Assembly (NCBI RefSeq): GCF_004570325.1
Contig: NZ_SPQO01000001.1
Span: 124,001-188,000, forward strand
From: Mycobacterium sp. PS03-16
GTDB taxonomy: Bacteria; Actinomycetota; Actinomycetes; Mycobacteriales; Mycobacteriaceae
DNA: 64,000 bases
Direction: 5' to 3'
The position numbers and the translations under genes are program-made. Of the stretch, positions 1 through 9,205 are shown one piece after another; positions within the stretch are counted from its first letter, which is position 1; the number at the start of each line of letters is the position of its first letter. Below the pieces are notes generated by a model that was not told the DNA's origin, searched no databases, and was given only the letters and a program-made list of their open reading frames with translations.

Positions 1-127
1 GCTGCTGGCCCGCGAACTGCCGGACGGCGAGGTGCGGGATGCGGCGCGCCGGTTCGAGTTCGCGATCACCTACGACCGGTCGGTCGTGACCGTCGGGGTG
101 CGCAATCTGCTCGACCGGATGCGCTGA
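1..127 (+). CDS. C-terminal end of an unidentified protein (partial)
   Basis: The frame that begins at base 2 is open to a TGA at 125-127 and gives 41 residues ending VRNLLDRMR. Codon third positions are mostly G or C, as in the neighbouring genes, so this is probably a real gene whose start lies outside the window. It converges on gpsA, with only two bases between the two stop codons. I do not recognise the family from this short tail and assign no function. Confidence 0.5.
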   Translation, partial: LLARELPDGEVRDAARRFEFAITYDRSVVTVGVRNLLDRMR

Positions 128-129
128 GC

Positions 130-1155
130 CTAGAAGCCCTGGCCGTGCACCTCGTGGCCGGGCTTCTCGGCGACCAGCCCGTGGTAGGCCTGTTCGACGG
201 TCGACCCGTGGTTGATCACGCCGTCGACCTCACGGGCGATCGGCATGTTGAGCCCGTGCTCCTCGGCGAACTCCATGATGACGCTGGACGCCTTGACGCC
301 CTCGGCCACCTGGTTCATCGCCGCGATGATCTCGTCGATCGGCTTGCCCGCGCCGAGCTGTTCGCCGACGTGACGGTTGCGGCTGCGCTGGCTGGTGCAG
401 GTGACGATCAGATCGCCCATACCGGCCAGGCCGGCGAACGTGTCGCGCTGCCCGCCCATCGCCTCGCCGAGTTTGGACATCTCGCGCACCGCGCGGGCGA
501 TCACCATGGCGCGGGTGTTCTCGCCGATGCCCAGCGAGTAGCCCATGCCGACCGCGATGGCGTAGACGTTCTTCAGCGCGCCGGCCATCTCGACGCCGAT
601 GACGTCGTCAGTGGTGTAGGTGCGGAAGCGCTTGGTGCGGAACAGCTCCGCGAGCCGCGCGGCGAGGTGCGGGTCGGGCATGGCCAGCACCGCGGCCGCG
701 GCGTACCCGTCGGCGACCTCACGGGCGATGTTCGGTCCGGCGAGGATGCCGGCGGGGTGGCCGGGCAGCACCTCGTCGACGATCTGGCTCATCCGCATGT
801 TGGTGCCCTGCTCGAGGCCCTTGACCAGCGACACCACCGGAACCCACGGCCGCAGCTCGCCGGCCAGCTGTTCGAGCACGCCGCGGAACCCGTGCGACGG
901 CACCCCCATCACCACGACGTCGGCGCAGTTGGCGGCCTCGGCGAAGTCGGTGGTGGCCCGCAGCGTCTCGCTGAGCGAGCAGTCCTCACCGAGGTAGCGC
1001 GAGTTGCGGTGGTTGGCGTTGATGTCCTTGGCGGTGTCCTCCGAGCGCACCCACTGAATCGTCGGGGCGCGGCGGGAGCAGATCGAGGCCACGGTGGTGC
1101 CCCAGGACCCGCCCCCGAGGACGACGACGTTGGGTTCGCGTTGCGCAGGTGCCAT
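130..1155 (-). CDS. gpsA: Glycerol-3-phosphate dehydrogenase [NAD(P)+]
   Basis: A 341-residue protein of normal length for the family. It would reduce dihydroxyacetone phosphate to sn-glycerol 3-phosphate in the cytoplasm, supplying the backbone for phospholipids. The N-terminal Rossmann motif is GGGSWGTTVA (about residues 14-23). The catalytic-lysine segment GALKNVYAI lies near residue 195, and the C-terminal substrate-binding segment contains GMGDLIVTCTS followed by RSRNRHVG. The start ATG at 1155 is the natural N-terminus just before the nucleotide-binding strand. In mycobacteria this gene sits beside a YajQ-family gene, as it does here (next gene upstream on the same strand, 72 bp away). 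This chromosomal copy would correspond to gpdA1 in tuberculosis nomenclature. Confidence 0.93.
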   Translation of the reverse strand: MAPAQREPNVVVLGGGSWGTTVASICSRRAPTIQWVRSEDTAKDINANHRNSRYLGEDCSLSETLRATTDFAEAANCADVVVMGVPSHGFRGVLEQLAGELRPWVPVVSLVKGLEQGTNMRMSQIVDEVLPGHPAGILAGPNIAREVADGYAAAAVLAMPDPHLAARLAELFRTKRFRTYTTDDVIGVEMAGALKNVYAIAVGMGYSLGIGENTRAMVIARAVREMSKLGEAMGGQRDTFAGLAGMGDLIVTCTSQRSRNRHVGEQLGAGKPIDEIIAAMNQVAEGVKASSVIMEFAEEHGLNMPIAREVDGVINHGSTVEQAYHGLVAEKPGHEVHGQGF

Positions 1156-1227
1156 GGCGATCAGCGTAGGGCGGGCGGCGCGCCGTCGAGGGCGGTTTTG
1201 AGACGGCGTGCCGCCGCCCCGCCGGCC

Positions 1228-1719
1228 TCAGCGGTAGTTGACGAACTGCAGGGCCACGTCGAGGTCGGCTTGTTTGAGCAGCGCGATGACGGTCTGCAGG
1301 TCGTCGCGCTTCTTGCTGCTGACCCGGATCTCGTCGCCCTGGATCTGCGCCTTGACGCCCTTGGGGCCCTCGTCGCGGATGACCTTGGTGATCTTCTTGG
1401 CCTCTTCGCTGGTGATGCCCTGCTTGAGGCTGCCGCTGACCTTGTAGGTCTTGCCGCTGGGCTGCGGGTCGCCGGCGTCGAAGGCCTTCATCGAGATGTC
1501 GCGGCGCACGAGCTTCTCCTTGAAGACGTCGACGGCCGCCTTCACCCGCTCCTCGGTGGAGCTGACGATCTCGATGGCCTCCTCGCCCTTCCAGGCGATG
1601 GTGGTGTCGGTGCCGCGGAAATCGAACCGGGTGCTCAACTCCTTGGCCGCCTGGTTCAACGCGTTGTCGACCTCCTGACGATCGACCTTGCTCACGACGT
1701 CGAAGCTGGAATCCGCCAT
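1228..1719 (-). CDS. YajQ-family nucleotide-binding protein
   Basis: A 163-residue YajQ (UPF0234) family protein starting [13 protein letters not shown] and ending ALQFVNYR, which is the usual length and ending of the family. YajQ proteins have two ferredoxin-like folds; members bind nucleotides such as cyclic-di-GMP or tRNA in some species, but the role in mycobacteria is not established. The ATG at 1719 is preceded by GGAGGGA at good spacing, so the longer upstream reading frame is not used. The gene is divergent from tRNA-Tyr and lies upstream of gpsA on the same strand. Confidence 0.9.
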   Translation of the reverse strand: MADSSFDVVSKVDRQEVDNALNQAAKELSTRFDFRGTDTTIAWKGEEAIEIVSSTEERVKAAVDVFKEKLVRRDISMKAFDAGDPQPSGKTYKVSGSLKQGITSEEAKKITKVIRDEGPKGVKAQIQGDEIRVSSKKRDDLQTVIALLKQADLDVALQFVNYR

Positions 1720-1820
1720 GGACGCGCTCCCTCCTGCTCTGTTCGGGCGTTTTCGTCTTCGGCCCATCCTCGTTGTACCCTGCTAGTCGCACCAAATCCG
1801 ACAGGACGGTGCGAACACCC

Positions 1821-1903
1821 GGCAGGTTGCCCGAGCGGCCAATGGGAGCGGACTGTAAATCCGTCGGCTTACGCCTACAGTGGTTCGAATCCACTACCTG
1901 CCA
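1821..1903 (+). tRNA. tRNA-Tyr (anticodon GTA)
   Basis: The acceptor stem pairs GGCAGGT (1821-1827) with ACCTGCC (1896-1902), followed by discriminator A1903. The anticodon loop CTGTAAA (1853-1859) carries GTA at 1855-1857. The T loop contains GGTTCGAATCC. The long variable arm and total length of 83 bases fit a class II tRNA-Tyr. The CCA end is not encoded. It lies divergent from the YajQ gene. Confidence 0.96.
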
Positions 1904-1908
1904 CGCTG

Positions 1909-1942
1909 GTCAGGCCCCCTTTCGAGGGGGCCTGACGCGTTT
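1909..1942 (+). terminator. Rho-independent terminator of tRNA-Tyr
   Basis: A perfect 12-bp stem (GTCAGGCCCCCT, 1909-1920, with its complement 1925-1936) closes a TTCG tetraloop and is followed by GCGTTTGTC. It starts six bases after the tRNA and should end its transcript. Confidence 0.85.
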
Positions 1943-2046
1943 GTCGGAGTCAGCGGTGGCGATAGGGAATCACCCGATACAACGACGGCGCGCGATCAAT
2001 AGCGTCTCCCACAGAGGCCGGCACCGGGCCACCGAGGGAGGCAGAC

Positions 2047-2568
2047 ATGCGACACCGCAGCACGTCGACCACTGCCCCGCTGATCCTCGCCGCACTGTGT
2101 GTCGCGTGCGGGTCGGGAAACACGCCAGCGGGCGGCGGCGCCGACGCGGCCGCCCCGGCGGCAGTCACCGACACCGCCGACGCAGCCCCGGTCGACGCGT
2201 GCGCGCTGATCCCGGCCGAGGACATCACCGCACTGCTGGGCGTCGCGGTCGAGGGCCGCGGCACCGGCGGGCAGGGCCAGGCCGCCTGCCTGTGGGAGAA
2301 CCCGGACACCTACGAGTCCGTCTCCCTGGAGATCGGCGAGCCGCGCACCGCCGTCAACGGCACGCTGCCGCCGCCGGAACCCGGGATGCCCGAGGTCGGC
2401 ACGCTGCGGCCCGACGGAATGCGATTGCTGGGCCGCGGCCAGATGGAGTTCGCGGCGAGCGGGCGCGTCAACAGCGTGCAGGTTGCGGTGCTGCGGATGT
2501 CCGGTCCGGAGGCCGACGACGCGGCGGCCGCGCTGGCCCGGCAGGTGGGCCCGCAGGTTCCCGAATAG
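2047..2568 (+). CDS. DUF3558-type lipoprotein
   Basis: A 173-residue exported protein. The N-terminus has a basic start, a hydrophobic stretch and the lipobox-like ALCVACGSG, with Cys about residue 21 as the likely lipidated residue, so it should be anchored on the outer face of the cytoplasmic membrane. After an Ala/Gly-rich linker comes VDACALIPAEDITALLG, typical of DUF3558, with a second conserved Cys in AACLWEN. The function of DUF3558 lipoproteins is not known. A GAGGGAGGC ribosome-binding site precedes the ATG. The stop codon abuts the stop of the convergent LuxR gene. Confidence 0.75.
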   Translation: MRHRSTSTTAPLILAALCVACGSGNTPAGGGADAAAPAAVTDTADAAPVDACALIPAEDITALLGVAVEGRGTGGQGQAACLWENPDTYESVSLEIGEPRTAVNGTLPPPEPGMPEVGTLRPDGMRLLGRGQMEFAASGRVNSVQVAVLRMSGPEADDAAAALARQVGPQVPE

Positions 2569-5334
2569 TCACGTCTCCAGTTCACCCATCCGCCGTCCCA
2601 GCTGCGCCCGCGAGTGGATCTCCAGCTTCGCGTACACGCGGGACAGGTTGGCCTCGACGGTCTTCGGGCTGATGAACATGGTCGCCGCGATGCTGCGGTT
2701 CGTCAGTCCCGAGGCGGCGAGCTCGGCCACCCGCTGCTCGGACGGCGTCAGCACCGAGGTGCGATGCGGCCCGACATTGGCGCGGCCCAGTTCCGCGCGA
2801 ACGCGTTCGGCCCACAGCGGCGTGCCCAGCCGCTCGAAGGTGGCCAGCGCGCTGCGCAGCGTCGTGGCCGCGACCTCCTTCATTCGGTGGCGGCGCTGCA
2901 GCTGGCCGAGGACCAGCTCGGTGCGGGCGCGCTCGAACGGCATCGGCAGCCGCTCGTGCGCGACCAGCGCCTGTTCGGCGGCAGACAGCGCCGCACCGAC
3001 GTCACCGCGGGCGCCGAGCACCATCGCGCGGCACCGCCCGCCGACCGCCAGCATCCACGGACGGTCGAGCCGGTGGCCGTTGGCTTCCAGCGCCGCCACG
3101 ACCGGTTCGGCGTCGTGGTGCCGGCCGAGGTTGACCAGGGCGTCGACCGCGTCAGGCGCGAACGACGCCGCGATCAGCTCGGTCATGCGGGGTGCGGCCG
3201 CCAACCGGTCGAGCATCGGCTGCAGCGTGGCCACCGCGGCGCCGTAGTCACCCACGGAGACCTCGAGGAAGCCCAGCGCGTTGGTCGGCCACTCGCCGAG
3301 CCGGACGGACCCGCAGCGCCGGCTCGCCTCCTGTGCCGCAACGACATCCGAGCGTGCCTCATCGACCCGGCCGAGGTAGGCCCCCAGCAGGGCTCGAGTG
3401 CTCAACGCGACCGACAGTGAGACGTCGCCGCCCAGCTGCTCGGCGAGTTCGACGGAATCCTCAACGATCAGGGCGGCGCCGGCGAAGTCACCGTGCCAGA
3501 TCTCGTTGAGCGCGGCATGGAAGGCGATGAACATCAGGTCGCCGTCGTGGCCGTGTTCGATGCAGTATTTGCGCAGTTCCGTCAGCTCACGATGCGCATC
3601 TTCGAGATCGGCTGCGCAGGAACGCAATACGGCATGGTGCGCACTCGGTCGAAGCGCCAGCGGGACATCGGCGCGCGGATCTTCCAGCGCCAGCGCGCGC
3701 CGCATACTGGGGTCGTCGGCGCCGTCGCCGTGCAGGAACCGGATCATCGCGCGCATGCTGAGCGCCTGGGCGAGCAACCCGGGATCGCCGAGTCGCTCAG
3801 CGTGAGTCACCGCATCGCGCGCCCGGTCATAGGCGGCGTCGAGGTGGCCGGCATTGAACAGCGCGAACGCGAGCGTGACCAGCATGGGCACCAGCACCAC
3901 CGGATGATCGGCGGCTTCGGGCAGCGTGTGCTGCAGCAGATCGGCCGCCTCCGGAAAGCTGTCACCGATCAGCCGCACGTAGCCCAGCAGGCTCGCCGCC
4001 TCCGCGCGCAACGCGCCCGGCTCCAGCTGTGCCATCGTGGCTTCCAAAGAGCCCTGCGCCCGGACGGGGTCCCCGGCGGTGAAGTGATGGCGCGCGGACA
4101 TGATCCGGCGTTGCGGTGTGTCACCACCGAGACCGATCGCCAGGTCGAGCAATTCGGCGGCGGCTGCGGGCGCACCGCGCACCCGGGCGGTGTCGGCGGC
4201 CTCGTCGAGCGCGCGCAGGGTTTCCGGGTCACCGGTCGTGGCGCCCAACGCCAAGTGCCGGGCCCGCACCTCGGGTTCGGAGACGATGCCGGCGAGGCGG
4301 CGGTGGGTGGCTCTGCGCAGTGCGATGTCGGCCTCGGTGTAGACGACCCGCGCCAACAGCGGATGGGTGAAGCGGACGTGGTGACCGTCGAGCGTGATGA
4401 CGCCGTTGCTCTCGGCGCCCTCGAGTGCCTCCACCGTCCGGTCAACCGGCGCGTCGCAGACCTGGGCGATCAGCTCGACCGTCGGGCGGGCGACACACGC
4501 GGCGGGCAGCAGCACCGCGTGCAGGCCCGCGTCGAGTCCGTCGAGGCGCTGACGGATCACCTCGGTGAGCGGTTGTGGCAGCGGCACATCGGCCAGAGTC
4601 GCGGCGTCGCCGAGTGCGCGCGCCAATTCCAGTGCGTAGAGCGGGTTTCCGCCCGACAGCTCGTGGATCCGGACCATGACGGGGCGGGGATATGTCCGGC
4701 CGAGTCGATCCGCCAGGATCGTGTGCAGGGCCCCGATGCTCAGCGGCTGGACGCGGATCCGCCGGAGATCGTCGGGCCGCGGCATCCGCAGGACCGGCTG
4801 GGGACTGTCGAGCGCGGGATCGGTGCGGGTGGTGCAGAGCAGGCCCACCGGCCCGGTGAGCCGCCGGGACACGAAGCTCAGCGCCGCCGCGCTGGAACTG
4901 TCCAGCCACTGCACATCGTCGACGGCGATGAGAACCGGGGACCGGGTGGCCAGCACGCCGATCACCGACGAGAAGCCCGCCGCCACGGCGCGCGGGTCGC
5001 CGCCGACGTCGTCGGGCGCATCGAGAAGCAGCACCCGATTCAGCGCGCGACGCTGCGGTTCGGGCAGACCCGCCAGCACGGCGGAGTCGACGTCGGCCAG
5101 CAGATCGGCGAGTGAGGCGTACGCGAGCACCGACTCGGCCGCCGACGCCCGCGCCGCCAACACGCGCAGCCCCCGGCGCCGCGCCTCCTCGATTCCCGTC
5201 AGCCACGTCGTGGTCTTGCCGATGCCCGCAGCGCCCTCCAGCACCAGCGCGGACGGCCGCGTCCCGATGGTCTCGAGGGCCTCGGCAACTGCCGACGACT
5301 CCACGGGACGGGTGACTGCCGCGAACTTCGGCAT
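2569..5334 (-). CDS. Large LuxR-type ATPase regulator (LAL), copy 1
   Basis: A regulator of about 921 residues from the ATG at 5334 (MPKFAAVTRP); the frame is open to an ATG at 5448, so the start is uncertain and neither choice has a strong ribosome-binding site. The N-terminal AAA/AAA-16 domain has Walker A GAAGIGKTT and Walker B-like LIAVDDVQWLD. A long helical, TPR-like middle region follows. The last 60 residues are a LuxR/GerE helix-turn-helix (LTPSEQRVAELAASG, then SPKTVEANLSRVY). LAL (MalT-like) proteins use ATP and an inducer bound by the middle domain to activate transcription. It has the same length, architecture and much shared sequence as the gene at 9582-12347, so the two are paralogues. 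The ligand and targets cannot be read from the sequence. Confidence 0.85.
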   Translation of the reverse strand: MPKFAAVTRPVESSAVAEALETIGTRPSALVLEGAAGIGKTTTWLTGIEEARRRGLRVLAARASAAESVLAYASLADLLADVDSAVLAGLPEPQRRALNRVLLLDAPDDVGGDPRAVAAGFSSVIGVLATRSPVLIAVDDVQWLDSSSAAALSFVSRRLTGPVGLLCTTRTDPALDSPQPVLRMPRPDDLRRIRVQPLSIGALHTILADRLGRTYPRPVMVRIHELSGGNPLYALELARALGDAATLADVPLPQPLTEVIRQRLDGLDAGLHAVLLPAACVARPTVELIAQVCDAPVDRTVEALEGAESNGVITLDGHHVRFTHPLLARVVYTEADIALRRATHRRLAGIVSEPEVRARHLALGATTGDPETLRALDEAADTARVRGAPAAAAELLDLAIGLGGDTPQRRIMSARHHFTAGDPVRAQGSLEATMAQLEPGALRAEAASLLGYVRLIGDSFPEAADLLQHTLPEAADHPVVLVPMLVTLAFALFNAGHLDAAYDRARDAVTHAERLGDPGLLAQALSMRAMIRFLHGDGADDPSMRRALALEDPRADVPLALRPSAHHAVLRSCAADLEDAHRELTELRKYCIEHGHDGDLMFIAFHAALNEIWHGDFAGAALIVEDSVELAEQLGGDVSLSVALSTRALLGAYLGRVDEARSDVVAAQEASRRCGSVRLGEWPTNALGFLEVSVGDYGAAVATLQPMLDRLAAAPRMTELIAASFAPDAVDALVNLGRHHDAEPVVAALEANGHRLDRPWMLAVGGRCRAMVLGARGDVGAALSAAEQALVAHERLPMPFERARTELVLGQLQRRHRMKEVAATTLRSALATFERLGTPLWAERVRAELGRANVGPHRTSVLTPSEQRVAELAASGLTNRSIAATMFISPKTVEANLSRVYAKLEIHSRAQLGRRMGELET

Positions 5335-5448
5335 GGCCACAAGGATCGCAGCAAGATCAGTTTTCGGCAGCGTAACTCTTCGTGCCTGAACGCGTCCGCG
5401 TGCACCTGAGCGTGCGCCGGTTGGATAAGCAAGCAAAGTAGCTGACAT

Positions 5449-5767
5449 CGCAACTACTGGCTAACTGCCGCGCTGGCCGGGTCGGGTGCCCTACCGCGAT
5501 CGAGGTGCAAGGCTGGCCATCGTTGTCATGGTCACCGTCGGAGGTTGCCCGGCCAAATCGCTGAACATCGTGAAGGGTCGGCAGATAGTTGCAAACAAGA
5601 TCAAAATAGCTGAACTACCGGTGCGTGTTGATCGCTACGCAGTGTTCACACGCCCGTGGCGACACGGCCTTACCGAATTGTCAATATTTCCTGGGCGACG
5701 ATGCGATAGTGGGCGCGCACGCCTTCGGCCGTGCCGGTTCAGGGGATCTCGAGGGGGGCATTACGCC
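5449..5767. other. Intergenic region upstream of the secreted propeller protein
   Basis: About 320 bases between two divergent genes. It is noticeably richer in A/T than the flanking coding DNA around 5540-5660, which suits a promoter region for the gene at 5768. I find no convincing gene, RNA or repeat in it. A frame in phase with the downstream gene is open through it, but that gene's signal peptide and ribosome-binding site show that translation starts at 5768. Confidence 0.5.
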
Positions 5768-8728
5768 ATGCCAGTTAACCGGGGTAAGGCAACGTCGTAC
5801 GCCAGATACATCGGCCGGGTCGGCGCGCTGGCCGTCGCCCTCGGAGTGGGCGGGGCCGTGGCGACCACCCCCGGCGTGGCATGGGCGGACGACACCCCGT
5901 CGGCGAGCGCGTCGGCCGATACCGCGGCCTCCGAGTCGGCTTCCGAGTCGACTTCCGAGCCGACGCGGGACGACGGCGCCACCACCGCCCCGCAGGGGCA
6001 GGAACCCTCGGCGGACGAGGACGAGGAGACCACCGCCGACGACGAACTCCCCGACGAGGACCTCGACGACGAGATCGCTGAGCCCGTCGACGAAACCGAC
6101 GAATCCCCAGAACCCGCCGAAGTACCCATCGAACAGCCCGGCGAGGAACCCGAAGACGAGGCGGACCCGGTCGACGAGATTCCGGCAGAGGGCGACGGCG
6201 GCGACCCGCTCGACCCGGCCGCGCCTGCCGCCGAGCAGTCGGACGCCCCGCGGCAGGAGCCCGTTGACTCCGGCGCACCGGTCGACACGGACGAGGTGTC
6301 GACACCGGAACCCGCCGGCGAGCCGGCCACACCGGCCGCGTCCGAAGAAGGCATTCCCGCACAGCGCATGTCGTCCACCGCGGACGCGTCGCTGATGAGC
6401 GGCGCCCGGGTGCAGGTCGCCGGCCTGCCCGCGCCACGCTTCGCGCTGCCGACGCCGGCGGAGGTCTACCAGAGCGTGCGGCCGACGGTGGTGGCGTGCC
6501 TGTGCGGCGTCATCGACTTCATCGACACCGTGGTCAAGCCACTGTTCGGCGGCTTCACCGGCGGCGGCGGTGGTGGGGGAGGAGCCGCCGCCCCGGCGGG
6601 TCCGGCCACCCCGCTGGGCAATCCGATGGTGCTGGCCGTCATGGCATGGGTCCGCCGCGAAGCCACCATGGCGATCAACGCCTTCATCGCGTCACCGCTG
6701 GGCGCGCCGATCCGGTTCGTCATCAACGCGGTGGACGATTTCGGCGACTCGCCGCAGGGCCGTGCGTTCAGCCAGGAGATCAACGCGCTGCTGGGGGAGT
6801 GCGGGCCGTCGGCGGATCTGTCCGCGGACTTCGACCGCACCACGATCGTCTCCGGGCTGACCGAACCGACCGATTTCAAGATCCTCACCAAGCATCACAG
6901 CAGCAACGTCGACCGCATCTTCATCGTCGAGAAGGCCGGCGCCATCAAGATGTACAACCCGACCTCCGGCGCGGTCACCACGCTGACCACCCTGGCCACC
7001 ACCACCGGTGGTGAGCGGGGACTCGCCGGTATCGAGATCCACCCGGACTTCTGGCACGAGGGCACCGACGGCTACCGCTCGATCTATGTGGCCTACACCT
7101 CGGACCGGAACTTCGACACCCTGGCGCGTCTCACCCTCTCCGAGGACATGACGACGGTGGTGGGCGCCCCGCGGGTGATCATCGAATCGACGGAGTCGGC
7201 CAACAACTTCCACCACGGCGGCGACCTGGCCTTCGACAACGACGGCCGCTACCTGTACTGGGCGGTCGGCGACAACACCGAGGGGGTCAAGAACGCGCAG
7301 AACCTGGCCAACATCCACGGCAAGGTGCTGCGGCTGAACGCCGACGGATCAGTGCCGGTGGACAACCCGTTCGCCGACGACGATCCGCTCACCGCCACAC
7401 CGCGCGACTACATCTACGCCTACGGATTGCGCAACCCGTTCCGCCTCACTGTCACGCCGACCAACCAGCTCCTCGCCGCCGATGTGGGAGAGGCGAATTG
7501 GGAGGAACTGAACCTGATCACCGCGGGTGGTAACTACGGCTGGCCCGGCGCCGAGGGCAACTGCACCGGCTGCGCCTCGGTCAACCCGATCTACACCTAC
7601 CGGCACTCGGGTCCGCCGGCCAACGCGGGCGCGATCACCGGCGTGACCGTGTTCACCGGTGACGCCTTCGGCGAGGAGTATCGCAACACGGTCTTCGTCG
7701 CCGACTACAGCCTCAACTGGATCAGGGTGGTGAAGTTCGACGAGGAGTACTCGAGCCTGATCAGCAGCCGGACCTTCTGGGGTAACGCCGGTTCCACCGT
7801 GAACCTCACCCAGGGGCCCGACGGCCATCTGTACCAGCTGACGATCTACCCCGGTGAGCTGTCGGTGATCTCGCCGTCGGGCGGTAATCGTGGTCCCACC
7901 GCGGTTCTCGACGCGTCGCAGACCAGCACCGACGCCACGTCGCTCACTGTCGACTTCTCCGGCCTGCAGTCGACCGACCCGGACGGCGACACCCTCAGCT
8001 ATCGCTGGGATTTCGGCGACGGGGACACCTCGACGGCGGCCGCCCCGACGAAGACGTTCACCACATCCGGGGCGTACAGCACCTACACCGTCACGCTGAC
8101 CGTCAGTGACGGGGAGAAGATCAGCCGGGCCACGCAGACCGTCACGGTGGGTAGCACACCGCCCGTCGCGGTCATCGACAGTATCCCGACGCACTACAAC
8201 GCAGGCGACACGATCACGTTCACGGGCAGGGGATCCGACGCGCAGGACGGGGCGTCCCTGCCCGACAGCGCTTACGAGTGGACCGTGGTGTTCCACCACA
8301 ACGACCACACTCATCCGTTCGCCAGCGAGGTGACCGGGCCCGAGGCCACGATCACGATTCCGCGGTCCCGCGATCAGCTCGACAGCACCTGGTACCGCGT
8401 GCATCTCACCGTGACCGACAGCAGCGGCCTGTCCACCACGGTGTACAAGGACATCAAGCCGAACCTGGTCGACCTCACGATCACCACGGACACCCCCGGG
8501 GCGACGTTCACCATCGACGGACTGCCCCACCGGGGCACCTACACCGAGCGGGCGGTGGTCGGCGTGGACTACGTGGTGAGTGCGCCGACGACACAGGTCA
8601 TCAACGGTCAGACGGTGACCTTCGACGGATGGTCCGACGGGGGCGCGCCGACGCACACCATCCGGGTGCCGAACTCGAACGCCGTCTACACCGTCAACTA
8701 CAGCCAGGAGAACGCGCTGCTGGTCTGA
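5768..8728 (+). CDS. Secreted glucose/sorbosone-dehydrogenase-like beta-propeller protein with PKD repeats
   Basis: A 986-residue exported protein; the ATG at 5768 follows a GAGGGGGG ribosome-binding site. Residues 1-40 are a signal peptide ending GVAWA. Residues about 41-200 are an Asp/Glu/Pro/Thr-rich acidic linker. A hydrophobic Gly-rich stretch (GGGGGGGG near residue 270) precedes the propeller. Residues about 360-700 carry hallmarks of the GSDH/PQQ sugar dehydrogenase family: GLAGIEIHPDF, HHGGDLAFD, GKVLRLNADGSVP, YGLRNPFRL and GGNYGWPGAEG. Residues about 706-795 form a PKD domain (SYRWDFGDGDTS), a second PKD-like module follows, and the C-terminus has a small repeat ending in TVNYSQENALLV. 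It probably acts at the cell surface on a sugar or sugar alcohol, but PQQ use and activity are unproven. Confidence 0.82.
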   Translation: MPVNRGKATSYARYIGRVGALAVALGVGGAVATTPGVAWADDTPSASASADTAASESASESTSEPTRDDGATTAPQGQEPSADEDEETTADDELPDEDLDDEIAEPVDETDESPEPAEVPIEQPGEEPEDEADPVDEIPAEGDGGDPLDPAAPAAEQSDAPRQEPVDSGAPVDTDEVSTPEPAGEPATPAASEEGIPAQRMSSTADASLMSGARVQVAGLPAPRFALPTPAEVYQSVRPTVVACLCGVIDFIDTVVKPLFGGFTGGGGGGGGAAAPAGPATPLGNPMVLAVMAWVRREATMAINAFIASPLGAPIRFVINAVDDFGDSPQGRAFSQEINALLGECGPSADLSADFDRTTIVSGLTEPTDFKILTKHHSSNVDRIFIVEKAGAIKMYNPTSGAVTTLTTLATTTGGERGLAGIEIHPDFWHEGTDGYRSIYVAYTSDRNFDTLARLTLSEDMTTVVGAPRVIIESTESANNFHHGGDLAFDNDGRYLYWAVGDNTEGVKNAQNLANIHGKVLRLNADGSVPVDNPFADDDPLTATPRDYIYAYGLRNPFRLTVTPTNQLLAADVGEANWEELNLITAGGNYGWPGAEGNCTGCASVNPIYTYRHSGPPANAGAITGVTVFTGDAFGEEYRNTVFVADYSLNWIRVVKFDEEYSSLISSRTFWGNAGSTVNLTQGPDGHLYQLTIYPGELSVISPSGGNRGPTAVLDASQTSTDATSLTVDFSGLQSTDPDGDTLSYRWDFGDGDTSTAAAPTKTFTTSGAYSTYTVTLTVSDGEKISRATQTVTVGSTPPVAVIDSIPTHYNAGDTITFTGRGSDAQDGASLPDSAYEWTVVFHHNDHTHPFASEVTGPEATITIPRSRDQLDSTWYRVHLTVTDSSGLSTTVYKDIKPNLVDLTITTDTPGATFTIDGLPHRGTYTERAVVGVDYVVSAPTTQVINGQTVTFDGWSDGGAPTHTIRVPNSNAVYTVNYSQENALLV

Positions 8729-8734
8729 GGGCCT

Positions 8735-8974
8735 CTAGGTCAGGACCGACAAGCGCGGTTCCTCGTCATGAGCCGCCTGCTCGGTGACGGCCAGCGCGCC
8801 GACCTCGACCAGCCCGAGCAGCAGCAGCGGCCACACGGCGCCGGCGACGAAGCTCATCGCCAGGGGACGCTCGGGCGGGGTGGCGTCGGCGCGCAGTCGC
8901 CGACCGGCCACGTACACGGCGACCGACGTCAGCCACCAGCCGGCCAGGTAGGCGACGGTGATCGTCTCGGTCAC
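8735..8974 (-). CDS. Small membrane protein
   Basis: A 79-residue protein starting at GTG 8974 with AAGGAG eight bases upstream; the longer frame to 9154 lacks such support. It has two hydrophobic segments (ITVAYLAGWWLTSVAVYVAG near the N-terminus and AVWPLLLLGLVEVGALAV) joined by a short basic loop, so it is probably a two-pass membrane protein. I do not recognise a family. It ends six bases from the stop of the convergent propeller gene. Confidence 0.6.
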   Translation of the reverse strand: MTETITVAYLAGWWLTSVAVYVAGRRLRADATPPERPLAMSFVAGAVWPLLLLGLVEVGALAVTEQAAHDEEPRLSVLT

Positions 8975-9051
8975 AGGGGTACTCCTTCGTCGGAACCGTC
9001 GACTCCGGAGTTGCCGATGAACGCCACCGGCAAACGCCACCGACTGACGGG

Positions 9052-9097
9052 AATGAAAGAAAGCCTGTCTACCTGCCGCCCCGTCGGCAGGTAGACA
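9052..9097 (-). terminator. Strong hairpin terminator on the minus strand
   Basis: A perfect 13-bp inverted repeat (TGTCTACCTGCCG, 9066-9078, and its complement 9085-9097) around a 6-base loop. Read on the minus strand it is followed by GGCTTTCTTTC, a T-rich tail. It lies about 110 bases after the stop of the gene at 9206-9541 and before the start of the one at 8974, so it most likely ends the transcript from the LuxR gene. The symmetry would also suit a regulator site for the 8974 gene. Confidence 0.65.
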
Positions 9098-9205
9098 AGC
9101 GATGCGAGTCGCATCCCCCGGGCGACTCACGCAGATCCGAACCCCGACCGACACGCCCCCCAGCGCGGCCCCTTAACGAATCCTCAGCAAGTTTCTAGGA
9201 AAAAC

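Noticed and set aside
1821..1903. tRNA-Tyr as an integration site for a mobile element
   Set aside because: No integrase, no duplicated tRNA 3' end and no phage genes are nearby.
145..1935. Very long frames opposite gpsA and the YajQ gene
   Set aside because: They are antisense to well-recognised proteins, rich in Arg, His, Gly and Ala, have no start signal and run through the tRNA. They are a by-product of high GC.
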